A stretch of DNA of 64,000 nucleotides, from contig CALTBR010000002.1 in the NCBI GenBank assembly GCA_943842425.1, positions 434,001-498,000 on the forward strand, in the 5' to 3' direction. Both the position numbers and the translations under genes were made by a program. Below are positions 9,500 through 17,341 of the stretch, in pieces. Each line of letters starts with the position of its first letter. The stretch's first letter is position 1. Under the pieces are notes generated by a model. It worked only from the letters and a program-made list of their open reading frames with translations. It was not told the origin of the DNA and made no database searches. The DNA comes from UBA974 sp002292405 (GTDB taxonomy: Bacteria > Bacteroidota > Bacteroidia > Flavobacteriales_D > Sanyastnellaceae).

Positions 9500-10537
9500 A
9501 TGAAAAAGCAATTAAGTATCATTTTAATAGCCACCCTCGGACTAGGTTCTGTTTGGGCTGGAAACCCTGATCGTGCTGGTTCTGCCGGTGCAAGTCAGCT
9601 TCTTATTAACCCTTGGGCTGCATCAAACGGTCTTGTAGGAGCTAATATGGCTAGTGTACGAGGGTTAGAGTCGGTATTTACGAATGTAGCTGGGCTTGCT
9701 TTTATCGATAAGAGTGAACTAATAACTTCTAACTCTATCTATTTAAGTGGATCTGGAATTCGCTTAAACTCAGTAGGTTTTGCTACAAAAATGGGGTCCT
9801 CTGGCGTCCTTGGATTGACTGTAACATCTGTGTCCTTCGGTGACATTCCTATTACAACTGAAGATTTACCTGAAGGTGGAATCGGAACATTCTCTCCTAG
9901 CTTTTCTAACATAGGAGTCAGTTACTCTAAAGAGTTTTCTAATTCTATTTATGCTGGGTTTACTTTGAGAGTTATTGGGGAGGCTATTTCTAATGCTAAG
10001 GCTGGTGGAATCGCATTCGATGCAGGGATTCGCTATGTAACTGGTGAAAACGACAAGATGAGATTTGGCATCTCTCTTAGAAATGTTGGGCCACCAATGA
10101 GATATGCGGGGGATGGTCTAACTGTAACCGCTACACCACAAGGGTCAGCTAATGCTCTTACTGTATTACAGAGATCTGAGAGATATGAATTACCATCACT
10201 GGTTAACATTGGTATTGCTTATGATGTCGTGAAAGAAGAAAATATGGTCGTTGAGCTTAATGGTATGTTTACCTCTAACTCGTTTACAAAAGATCAGTTT
10301 GGATTTGGAGCAGAGACTAGAATTGGAAAGAATTTAGAGATTAGAGCTGGATATCTTTGGGAACAAGGGGTAGGTTCTGATGAAACAATTACTACAGCTT
10401 ACACTGGCCCAGCAGGTGGACTTACAATTAAGTTACCTACCGGATCAAGCGGAACGGTATTAGGACTAGATTATTCGTACAGGACGACGAATCCTTTCAA
10501 TGGAACACATTCTATTGGAGTGAAAATTTCAATCTAA
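9500..10537 (+). CDS. PorV/PorQ-family outer-membrane beta-barrel protein
   Basis: A 345-residue protein with a signal peptide (MKKQLSIILIATLGLGSVWA) followed by an FadL-like/PorV-like barrel: GASQLLINPWAASNG, an NVAGLAF segment, alternating amphipathic strands and a GVKISI C-terminus. PorV and PorQ proteins serve type IX secretion substrates at the outer membrane. I start at 9500, one base after the stop of gene A (TGATATG); an earlier start at 9479 would overlap gene A and hide the signal peptide. Third gene of the TonB receptor-A-PorV cluster, so probably involved in export or anchoring of A (inference). A hairpin terminator follows. Confidence 0.8.
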   Translation: MKKQLSIILIATLGLGSVWAGNPDRAGSAGASQLLINPWAASNGLVGANMASVRGLESVFTNVAGLAFIDKSELITSNSIYLSGSGIRLNSVGFATKMGSSGVLGLTVTSVSFGDIPITTEDLPEGGIGTFSPSFSNIGVSYSKEFSNSIYAGFTLRVIGEAISNAKAGGIAFDAGIRYVTGENDKMRFGISLRNVGPPMRYAGDGLTVTATPQGSANALTVLQRSERYELPSLVNIGIAYDVVKEENMVVELNGMFTSNSFTKDQFGFGAETRIGKNLEIRAGYLWEQGVGSDETITTAYTGPAGGLTIKLPTGSSGTVLGLDYSYRTTNPFNGTHSIGVKISI

Positions 10538-10567
10538 GAAAGAGTCCTCTTAAAACTTATATATATT

Positions 10568-10600
10568 GAGAGGGTCAGCAGTGGCCCTCTCATTTGTTTT
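10568..10600 (+). terminator. Rho-independent terminator after the TonB/A/PorV cluster
   Basis: GAGAGGG (10568-10574) pairs with CCCTCTC (10585-10591), extendable by a T-G and a C-G pair, with a 6-base loop and a T-rich tail (ATTTGTTTT). It sits 30 bases after the PorV-like stop and before greA. Confidence 0.8.
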
Positions 10601-10613
10601 AGAACAACAGAAG

Positions 10614-11087
10614 ATGGGAGATATATCATACTATACAGAAGAGGGTTATAATTCACTAAAAGAAGAAGTACACCAACTCAAATCAGTCGAAAGACCTAAA
10701 ATCAGCGCACAAATAGGTGAAGCTATAGACAAGGGAGACTTAAGTGAGAATGCTGAATATGATGCTGCTAAAGACGCACAAGGTCTTTTAGAAGCCAAAA
10801 TTGCTAAATTAGATAACCTGTTAGCAAATGCCAGGGTAATTGATGATAGTGAAATTGACAATTCGAAGGTGTTTATATTAAGTAAAGTGACGATACGAAA
10901 TCAGAACAATGGCAATGAAGTAACCTATACTTTAGTAGCTGAAAATGAAGCTAACCTAGCTGAAAAGAAAATATACATAGACTCACCCATAGGAAAAGGC
11001 TTGCTGGGAAAATCAGTAGGTGATATTGCTATTGTTGAGGTTCCAGCTGGAGCAATTCCATTTGAAATACTTAAAATTTCAAGATAA
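10614..11087 (+). CDS. greA: Transcription elongation factor GreA
   Basis: A 157-residue cleavage factor that inserts into the RNA polymerase secondary channel and stimulates cutting of backtracked RNA. The N-terminal coiled coil carries the acidic tip GDLSENAEYDAA (about 41-52, including D42 and E45), and the C-terminal FKBP-like domain contains GLLGKSVGD near the end. I use the ATG at 10614 (MGDISYYTEEG), which gives the usual GreA length; an upstream TTG would run through the terminator hairpin. The HIT gene starts two bases after its stop, so they are probably co-transcribed. Confidence 0.95.
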   Translation: MGDISYYTEEGYNSLKEEVHQLKSVERPKISAQIGEAIDKGDLSENAEYDAAKDAQGLLEAKIAKLDNLLANARVIDDSEIDNSKVFILSKVTIRNQNNGNEVTYTLVAENEANLAEKKIYIDSPIGKGLLGKSVGDIAIVEVPAGAIPFEILKISR

Positions 11088-11089
11088 GT

Positions 11090-11494
11090 TTGGCTAGTAT
11101 TTTCAGTAAAATCATCCGTGGAGAAATCCCATGTTATAAAATCTCTGAAAACGAAGAATTTTTTGCTTTTTTAGATATATCTCCACTTGCAAAAGGGCAT
11201 GTTCTTATCGTCCCTAAAAGAGAAGTCGATAAATATTTCGATTTAAATTCAGAAGAAATTTATGGGATTAACCTTTTTGCAAAAAGAATATCCCAGGCAA
11301 TAGAAAACGCGATTCCTTGTAAACGTGTAGGTGTTGCAATTATCGGGTTAGAAGTTCCACATGCTCACATTCATTTAATACCTCTAAATTCTGTTGAGGA
11401 TATTAATTTTGAAAGACAAAAATTAAAACTCTCTCATGAAGAGTTCGAAGGAATTGCAGAAGCAATAAGAAATGAGCTTAAAAATCTAAAATAG
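11090..11494 (+). CDS. HIT-family nucleotide hydrolase
   Basis: A 134-residue histidine-triad protein. The active site HAHIHL is at residues 91-96 (H91, H93, H95), with the FLDISPLAKGHVLIVPK core upstream at about 27-43. Family members hydrolyse nucleotide phosphoramidates and similar AMP adducts. The start is TTG at 11090, two bases after greA; no in-frame ATG fits. Its 3' end overlaps the convergent BNR-repeat gene by 17 bases. The greA-HIT order also occurs in other Bacteroidota, as far as I recall. Physiological substrate unknown. Confidence 0.9.
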   Translation: MASIFSKIIRGEIPCYKISENEEFFAFLDISPLAKGHVLIVPKREVDKYFDLNSEEIYGINLFAKRISQAIENAIPCKRVGVAIIGLEVPHAHIHLIPLNSVEDINFERQKLKLSHEEFEGIAEAIRNELKNLK

Positions 11495-12794
11495 CGGTCA
11501 TGATGGTAAGCACACCATCAACTTCTCTAGTCCAAATAGGTCGAACATGTCCGTCTACAGCTGAGATATTGTTGTAATCTCCGAAGAATACTTTGCCTTC
11601 TGGCAGAAAGGAAGATTCTGATACGAGCTGATTCACAAATAGTTCTCCCCCGTCAAATGAACTTGCGACATAAACGTCTGTTGTTGCATCATCGTGATTA
11701 CGTCTGTCATAAAAAACAATATGGATACCACCATTTGAAGGGTCAATCGCCATCCAAGTGAAGAACTGCTGCTTTCCGGGACCATCGTCATTTACTCGAA
11801 TTGGGTTACACCATGAATCGCCGTTGTTATCAGAATAGCTTAGAAACACATCTAAATCATCTTCACCATTTCTCTCATCGGTCCAATTGATGTATATACG
11901 ACCATAGTGCGGAGAATCTGGAGCCAAGTCTACACCTGTGACTGGCATACCATTTACTCGACCTATAGATTTCACTGTTTGATCCCATCCTCCAATCATA
12001 TCTGTAGCTTTTATATCTTGATCTAACCATGTTTTACCTCCATCATAACTTCTATCGAACATGATAGACTCGTTTACAGCCCAAGCAACATATAACTCGT
12101 CATTAGGCCCTACTGATGGAACTGCTCCTTCAGTTGTTTCGTCACCATCTAAACAATCTCCTGCTTTTTCACTAATTCTAACAGGAGTAGACCAATGAAT
12201 TGCTTTTCGATCTGAGAAACTGCACAGTATGATTGTTGAATCTTCAGGGGAATGGCTATCGTATTTGTCAAATTGAGTCCAGCAGGCGTGAATCGTTTTA
12301 CCGTCTGATGTAGCAACCGCCCATTCCTTATCTTGGTCTTTAGGGTGTTCTAGACCAATACTTCCACCATCACTCCATGTCTTACCATTGTTTCTAGAGT
12401 GTTGGCATACAATCCGATCTAATAACATGTCACTACTCCACCCCTTGCCTTCTGGGTCGCTTAAATGGAGATAATAAAAATCGCCATTGGGAGAAGAAAT
12501 AACACAGGGATCTCCGTAAACTCCTAAGCTAGATTTTAATGTCTTTTGCTTCCATGTGTGTCCACCGTCAGTTGATCTATAAACATTATCTAAGATGCTT
12601 CCCGCAATAATAATATTTGGATTTTTTTGACTGATTGCAATGCTCGGCTCACATGGTTGAAACCCCTCTGTAGTATGCTCTAAACCTATTCTTACATTCT
12701 TTGGTACTTGCGCTTCACCATTAGAAAGAGCGAAAACTAAAAAAGTAAACAGATATAAAAATTTAAAGAACACTCCTCTTAGACAGTATCTCAT
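11478..12794 (-). CDS. Secreted BNR/Asp-box beta-propeller protein (sialidase-like fold)
   Basis: A 438-residue exported protein with an N-terminal signal segment ending near SNGEAQ. It has repeated Asp-box motifs: STDGGHTW, SRNNGKTW, SYDGGKTW and SDNNGDSW, which mark blades of a six-bladed sialidase-type propeller. I do not see a clear arginine triad that would prove sialidase activity, so it may be a non-catalytic propeller or another glycosidase. The start overlaps the end of the upstream His-rich lipoprotein gene by four bases (ATGA), suggesting translational coupling and a shared job. Confidence 0.75.
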   Translation of the reverse strand: MRYCLRGVFFKFLYLFTFLVFALSNGEAQVPKNVRIGLEHTTEGFQPCEPSIAISQKNPNIIIAGSILDNVYRSTDGGHTWKQKTLKSSLGVYGDPCVISSPNGDFYYLHLSDPEGKGWSSDMLLDRIVCQHSRNNGKTWSDGGSIGLEHPKDQDKEWAVATSDGKTIHACWTQFDKYDSHSPEDSTIILCSFSDRKAIHWSTPVRISEKAGDCLDGDETTEGAVPSVGPNDELYVAWAVNESIMFDRSYDGGKTWLDQDIKATDMIGGWDQTVKSIGRVNGMPVTGVDLAPDSPHYGRIYINWTDERNGEDDLDVFLSYSDNNGDSWCNPIRVNDDGPGKQQFFTWMAIDPSNGGIHIVFYDRRNHDDATTDVYVASSFDGGELFVNQLVSESSFLPEGKVFFGDYNNISAVDGHVRPIWTREVDGVLTIMTAILDF

Positions 12795-13249
12795 TGCTTG
12801 TTACTTTCAATTAAAATGTCAAAATCTGAGATAAGTAATTTGAGTTCTTCTTGGATAGCATTTTGTAATTTAAGCAGATCTTCATCTGAAAGTTCTGCCA
12901 ATTTTTCTTCAGCAGCGTGATCATGAATATGTAACTCCCCCTCTTCATGGTTGCATTCTGTTCCAGGCAACTTCACCATTGATTTACTCCAAGTCACATA
13001 TCTAGAATCTAAAGAAACAAGCTTGATGAAAGAGCTGTCAGTAGTTGGTGTGTTGACAAATTCTCTAGCAAGTCTCACATGAAATTCTTTGGCTAATCTT
13101 CCGCTTTCTTCATGAACTGAGATTGCCATAGATTTTGCATTATTCTCACCTAATGCATCGTTATTAGTTTTGCTTTCAGAAGAATTTCCGCATGATGAAA
13201 AAAAGAAAAACGTAAGAAAGACTGCTAAAACTGAAGTTGAAATTTTCAT
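12791..13249 (-). CDS. Small His-rich lipoprotein (hypothetical)
   Basis: A 152-residue predicted lipoprotein: hydrophobic leader ending FFFFSSCG, with the lipobox cysteine at about residue 20. The central part carries a cluster of possible metal ligands (ECNHEEGELHIHDHAAEEK: one Cys, four His, many Glu), followed by an amphipathic helix. I do not recognise a family. The cluster could bind a transition metal. It lies between yidD and the BNR-propeller gene and overlaps the latter by four bases. Confidence 0.65.
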   Translation of the reverse strand: MKISTSVLAVFLTFFFFSSCGNSSESKTNNDALGENNAKSMAISVHEESGRLAKEFHVRLAREFVNTPTTDSSFIKLVSLDSRYVTWSKSMVKLPGTECNHEEGELHIHDHAAEEKLAELSDEDLLKLQNAIQEELKLLISDFDILIESNKQ

Positions 13250-13272
13250 AATTATATAATACTATTGGTTTA

Positions 13273-13497
13273 CTAATTTAAATCTTTTTTAGGGACTGGA
13301 TCATCTCCAGAAGTGCCCCATGGATGACAACTTCCTATTCTACGCAAGGTCAACCATAAACCCTTGAAAGAGCCCCACTCCTCAAAAGATTGTATAGCGT
13401 ACATAGAACATGTAGGGTTATGTCTGCAATTAGATCCAAGCAATGGGCTAAGTATGGCTTGGTATATTCTGACGAATGCAATAAAAACAAAACGCAT
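13273..13497 (-). CDS. yidD: YidD, membrane protein insertion efficiency factor
   Basis: A 74-residue protein matching YidD along its whole length: YQAILSPLLGSNCRHNPTCS at about 12-31, then the YAIQSFEEWG and GSCHPWG segments. The three conserved cysteines are present. YidD helps YidC-dependent insertion of inner-membrane proteins. In many bacteria it sits in rpmH-rnpA-yidD-yidC; here it is instead within the thyA-folA-HupE leftward run, and rpmH is about 24 kb away. Confidence 0.93.
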   Translation of the reverse strand: MRFVFIAFVRIYQAILSPLLGSNCRHNPTCSMYAIQSFEEWGSFKGLWLTLRRIGSCHPWGTSGDDPVPKKDLN

Positions 13498-13521
13498 AGT
13501 CCAAAGATAGTCAGAGGTCGA

Positions 13522-14094
13522 TTAAATAGGCCAATTCTCAATGACCATCATCAAAGCTAGACTAAATGTTGCACCTCCAACAACTAGTTGTTGGGAACGC
13601 TCATGAATTCCAAATGACCGACCAAGAGAAAAAAGAGACAATGTGACTAGTAAAATGAGCAACTGCCCTATTTCAATTCCTAAATTAAACTTGAGAAGAG
13701 GTATGATAAAATTCGAATCTCCTGAGGTAGAGATCCTATAAAATGATGAGAAACCCAGACCATGAATAAGACCAAACAGCATTGTAAATATATAAATGGA
13801 CTTCTTAGCAAATTTTGATGAAGTGACTAGGCTAACTCCGCTTATTTGTAGCGCTGCCGTTATTACTATCGTTAAGGGAATAAGAAATTCTATATACACA
13901 ATAAATGATCGTACAACATCCAAGTTTGCGAGAAGAAGTGTGATGGAGTGTCCTAAAGTGAATGCTGTAGCAAGCAAAGCCATTCGGCCTAATTTAGTGA
14001 GATCGAACGATGCTGCCAATGCAATTAAAAAAAGAATATGGTCTAGACCTGAAAGATCAGTGATGTGAGATGCTCCTAGAATAATATCCTTCAT
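13522..14094 (-). CDS. HupE/UreJ-family membrane protein
   Basis: A 190-residue protein with about six membrane segments. The family signatures are visible: GLDHILFLIAL near the N-terminus, FTLGHSITLLLA, LFGLIHGLGFSSFY and FNLGIEIGQLL. Conserved His and Asp in the membrane (LDH, LGH, LIHG) suggest metal handling; relatives are linked to nickel or cobalt uptake for hydrogenase and urease, neither of which is present here. Lies 17 bases after folA on the same strand. Substrate unknown. Confidence 0.8.
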   Translation of the reverse strand: MKDIILGASHITDLSGLDHILFLIALAASFDLTKLGRMALLATAFTLGHSITLLLANLDVVRSFIVYIEFLIPLTIVITAALQISGVSLVTSSKFAKKSIYIFTMLFGLIHGLGFSSFYRISTSGDSNFIIPLLKFNLGIEIGQLLILLVTLSLFSLGRSFGIHERSQQLVVGGATFSLALMMVIENWPI

Positions 14095-14111
14095 CGCTAA
14101 GATTTAATGAA

Positions 14112-14645
14112 TTATTTAATGCGATGATATGCACAAATTGTAAAAGAGAATTCATGGCGTTCATCAGCTGGGTGATCATCAATAACTTGCATTTCCCATA
14201 GTGAAGAATCAAATTCAGGGAAGAAGGCGTCTCCTTCAGGCGTGCCGTGAACGTGAGTGATATACATCGTGTCTACAACATCTAATTCGAGCGCTAGTTT
14301 ATAAATCTGACCACCTCCAATGATAAAGCAATCTGTTTCTCCCGCATTTCGTGCTGTGTCTAAAGCGCTTTCTAAAGAGGGTGATCGTTTAGCGGAAGAT
14401 GCGTCATATTCTGCATTGCGACTTAAAATAATATTTGTTCGTCCAGGAAGAGGCCTGTATTTATGAGGAATACTTTCGTAATTCTTTCTCCCCATGATAA
14501 CATGCCTTCCTCTCGTTGACGCTTTAAAAAAAGACATGTCGTCTGGCAATGACCAAACCAAGTCGTTGTCCTTTCCTATTACTCCATTATCCGCTACAGC
14601 AGCAATTAAGCTAATGCGCATGACAGCATTTTCATTAACGTTCAT
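14112..14645 (-). CDS. folA: Dihydrofolate reductase
   Basis: Reduces dihydrofolate to tetrahydrofolate with NADPH, regenerating the cofactor oxidised by the thymidylate synthase just upstream. Motifs: GVIGKDNDLVWSLPDDM (substrate and Met20 loop with the catalytic Asp), HVIMGRKNYESIP, LPGRTNIILSR and FIIGGGQIY. The ATG at 14645 overlaps the thyA stop (ATGA), giving 177 residues; a second Met at 14621 (MRISLIAAVADNG) matches the usual family N-terminus and may be the true start (169 residues). Confidence 0.95.
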   Translation of the reverse strand: MNVNENAVMRISLIAAVADNGVIGKDNDLVWSLPDDMSFFKASTRGRHVIMGRKNYESIPHKYRPLPGRTNIILSRNAEYDASSAKRSPSLESALDTARNAGETDCFIIGGGQIYKLALELDVVDTMYITHVHGTPEGDAFFPEFDSSLWEMQVIDDHPADERHEFSFTICAYHRIK

Positions 14646-15436
14646 ACAGCAATTGGAGCTTTGATGTGAGATTGTGGCTCGTAGTTTACAAGCGTGAAAT
14701 CTTCGTGAGTAAAGTCGAAGAGATTCTTAACATCTGGATTGATGAGCATTTTAGGTAGCTCACCAGGCGTTCTAGATATCTGTTCTCTAGCTTGTTCGAC
14801 GTGATTTGAGTAGAGGTGAACGTCGCCAAATGTATGAACGAATTCACCTGGCTTAAGTCCACAAACTTGAGCCATCATCATTGTGAATAAAGAGTAAGAA
14901 GCAATATTAAAAGGAACGCCTAAAAAAGTATCTGCAGAACGTTGGTACAGTTGGCAATTTAACTTACCCTCACTTACATGGAATTGAAATAAGCAATGAC
15001 ATGGAGGGAGTGCCATTTCATCAATAAAGCTTGGATTCCAAGCGCTTACTACATGACGTCTTGAATACGGATTGTTGATGATGGAGTCGATGACCTTTGA
15101 GATCTGGTCTGTAGAAGAGCCATCCGGATTAGGCCATGAACGCCACTGATAACCATAAACTGGACCGAGATCTCCATTCTCATCAGCCCAATCATCCCAT
15201 ATTCTAACTCCGTTATCCTTGAGGTATTTTATATTCGTGTCGCCTTGAATAAACCAAAGCAATTCATGTATAATACTTCTAAGGTGGAGTTTTTTAGTTG
15301 TCGTTACTGGGAAACCTTTAGAAAGGTCAAATCGCATTTGGTATCCAAAACAACCAAGTGTTCCAGTGCCTGTTCTGTCATCGCGCACGACTCCGTTTTC
15401 TAATAAGTGGTCAAGTAAATCAAGGTATGCCTTCAT
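14642..15436 (-). CDS. thyA: Thymidylate synthase
   Basis: Methylates dUMP to dTMP using methylenetetrahydrofolate. The 264-residue protein starting at 15436 (MKAYLDLLDHLLENG) has exactly the length of E. coli ThyA and keeps its signatures: DDRTGTGTLGCFG, the SRRHVVSAWNP phosphate loop, the catalytic cysteine C146 in ALPPCHCLFQF, QRSADTFLGVPFNIASY and the C-terminal IKAPIAV. An upstream in-frame start at 15466 would add ten non-family residues. Coupled to folA by an ATGA overlap. Confidence 0.97.
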   Translation of the reverse strand: MKAYLDLLDHLLENGVVRDDRTGTGTLGCFGYQMRFDLSKGFPVTTTKKLHLRSIIHELLWFIQGDTNIKYLKDNGVRIWDDWADENGDLGPVYGYQWRSWPNPDGSSTDQISKVIDSIINNPYSRRHVVSAWNPSFIDEMALPPCHCLFQFHVSEGKLNCQLYQRSADTFLGVPFNIASYSLFTMMMAQVCGLKPGEFVHTFGDVHLYSNHVEQAREQISRTPGELPKMLINPDVKNLFDFTHEDFTLVNYEPQSHIKAPIAV

Positions 15437-15456
15437 AGAGCGAAGATAATAAACAA

Positions 15457-16215
15457 CTATTGCCAAATACGCAGCTTCTCAACTATAGGACCAACTTCCC
15501 TTGCTCTGTAAATTATATTAATAACCAGCATATGCAAAAGGAGGGCGAAGTGAACTGGGACTAAATATAATGGCCATCCAAGAGATGGGAATAAAAAAGG
15601 GTTTTTCACGTGTGGCGCTTCGGAAACAAACATATAGTTCGCTAAGACACCATCAGGGCTCTCGAAAAAATTGATAAATCCATTTATAAATACCATGAGA
15701 GTTGAAATAACCGCAGCAAATAAATATGCTCTCAACCAGTCAAAAGAACTGAGTCGCATTCCATAGACTCGAATCATTACAATTGGAACAACAAAAAGCC
15801 CAGTGTGAACAAGAATATAATGAATCATCACAACCGGAGAATCACCAACAGTAAGTAGAGGGGTTAGTAATGAATAAAAACCGCCAAGTATAGACATAAA
15901 GAAAGTATATACGAATAGCTTTCTATTTCTAATGAAGCAATTAAGTGCAAGCAGCCAGAAATTAAGTCCACAAAAATGTAATGGGAGAGAGCGGTGAAAA
16001 GAAAAGGTTTGGTATGGATTTAAAACAGTATAAATGGGTAGAAATATCTGTATTGCAATAATCGCAAACCCCAAGCGCTTCAAGTAATCATTTCTATTTT
16101 CTACACTAATATTATCGAAAGATTTAATGAAAACCAACCCCATAAAAAGTGCACATCCCATCATGATCCAATACCGCATCTCACTGGGCAGAATGGCTAC
16201 ATCGTAATTGTTCAT
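15457..16215 (-). CDS. YwaF-like integral membrane protein (TIGR02206 type)
   Basis: A 252-residue protein with about seven hydrophobic helices. Conserved-looking polar positions sit in or next to helices: LPLHFCGLNFWL, GGFYSLLTPLL, MIHYILVHTG, NGFINFFES and GWPLYLVPVH. This pattern matches the uncharacterised YwaF/TMEM164-like family. TMEM164 in animals is an acyltransferase for ether phospholipids; whether that applies to bacterial relatives is unknown. It lies 20 bases before thyA on the same strand. Confidence 0.7.
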   Translation of the reverse strand: MNNYDVAILPSEMRYWIMMGCALFMGLVFIKSFDNISVENRNDYLKRLGFAIIAIQIFLPIYTVLNPYQTFSFHRSLPLHFCGLNFWLLALNCFIRNRKLFVYTFFMSILGGFYSLLTPLLTVGDSPVVMIHYILVHTGLFVVPIVMIRVYGMRLSSFDWLRAYLFAAVISTLMVFINGFINFFESPDGVLANYMFVSEAPHVKNPFLFPSLGWPLYLVPVHFALLLHMLVINIIYRAREVGPIVEKLRIWQ

Positions 16216-16247
16216 TATTGTAATTTAGACGATTTAATCAATAGTAG

Positions 16248-17300
16248 TTAAGGTGTTTCAGTAACAATCGTTTGAGTAGGAAAGGCAAAGTCTAGTTTTG
16301 CTTCATTGAATTTTTTCAAAATCTCCATATTAACTCCTCCTTGAGTATTGGCCCAGTGACCAGATTTATTAATATAATAAGTACAGTTTACATTAAGACT
16401 GAAGTCCCCGAAAGAATGAAACCATACTGTAAATTCATCCTCAGTGTCAGTTCTATCAGATATAATTTTATTTAATAGTTCTATTGCCTCCTGAATTCTT
16501 TCCGGGGAAGTATCATACGTAAGTCCCAATGCTATACTCACCTTGCGTGAAGGTTCTGCAGTAATGTTTTCTACGGGTGAACTGGTAAAGCTGTTGTTAG
16601 GGATTGTGACCATTCTGCCCTGAAGAGTTATGATTCGAGATGAGCGAATACCTATTTCTTTAACTGTTCCATCAATACCATTTACGATTATTCTATCACC
16701 TACTTTAAATGGTTTATCTACAAACACAGTAATTCCACCGAAAATATTAGCTACATAATCCTTCGCAGCCATAGCCAAAGCAAGACCACCTATTCCCACA
16801 CCAGCAAGCATCGCCCCTACATCAAACCCAACATTATTCATTGCTGTGATGACACCTAATATCCAAACCCCAGATCTCAATGTTTTCCTTAATATCGGTC
16901 CAATTTGATTAATCATAGAGTCTTTCGATGCTGCACCAACGCTCAATATTACATTCGCTACAACCGCATCGAGCAGCCTAGCCGCAAGCCATGTGAAGTC
17001 AAGAAGAACCACAACTTGAAAAATTGAATCTACGATATCACCTGAGCCTTCAAATTGCAAATGAGAGTAACCTAAGTAAAAACCCAGTAACACAAATCCA
17101 AGAGCGATAGGCTCTTCTATTGAGTCAACGATAATATCGTCTAATTTACTATCTGTAGAAGCTGTAAACTTTTTAAGAACTTTAGAGAAAAGTCTATACA
17201 CTAAGCGTGCTACAACTACACTACCTATAATATATGCTAAGGCAATCAACCACTCCGTTATGGGATTCCCGAAATAAATTAATGAATCAAATCTTTCCAT
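16248..17300 (-). CDS. MscS-family mechanosensitive ion channel
   Basis: A 350-residue small-conductance mechanosensitive channel that would release solutes on hypo-osmotic shock from the inner membrane. Several hydrophobic helices precede the pore helix GAMLAGVGIGGLALAMAAKD (rich in Gly and Ala, about 166-185), directly followed by the beta-domain (FVDKPFKVGDRIIV, GIRSSRIITLQG, VTIPNNSF). The C-terminal domain follows to the end. Divergent from purK with a 41-base gap, which must hold both promoters; a TAGTTTTC on the minus strand is a weak candidate. Confidence 0.92.
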   Translation of the reverse strand: MERFDSLIYFGNPITEWLIALAYIIGSVVVARLVYRLFSKVLKKFTASTDSKLDDIIVDSIEEPIALGFVLLGFYLGYSHLQFEGSGDIVDSIFQVVVLLDFTWLAARLLDAVVANVILSVGAASKDSMINQIGPILRKTLRSGVWILGVITAMNNVGFDVGAMLAGVGIGGLALAMAAKDYVANIFGGITVFVDKPFKVGDRIIVNGIDGTVKEIGIRSSRIITLQGRMVTIPNNSFTSSPVENITAEPSRKVSIALGLTYDTSPERIQEAIELLNKIISDRTDTEDEFTVWFHSFGDFSLNVNCTYYINKSGHWANTQGGVNMEILKKFNEAKLDFAFPTQTIVTETP

Positions 17301-17326
17301 GCAGCTAAAGTCGGAAAACTAACTGA

Positions 17327-17334
17327 TATCTTTG
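17327..17334 (+). promoter_or_regulatory. Candidate -7 box (TATCTTTG) for purK
   Basis: An exact match to the Bacteroidota -7 consensus TAnnTTTG, ending seven bases before the purK ATG. This would place the transcription start at or next to the start codon. No good -33 TTG is visible at the usual distance. Confidence 0.4.
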
Positions 17335-17341
17335 CATAATA

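Noticed and set aside
7480..9500. Possible insertion sequence or transposon as the origin of the repeated segment
   Set aside because: I find no transposase, no terminal inverted repeats at 7496 or 9476, and no target-site duplication. The segment is an in-frame part of two homologous genes.
10566..10613. A 16-codon N-terminal extension of GreA from a TTG
   Set aside because: It would translate through the terminator hairpin, and the ATG at 10614 gives the normal GreA N-terminus and length.
13350..13541. A 63-codon frame overlapping yidD on the same strand
   Set aside because: YidD matches its family over its full length in the other frame; this one has no recognisable features.
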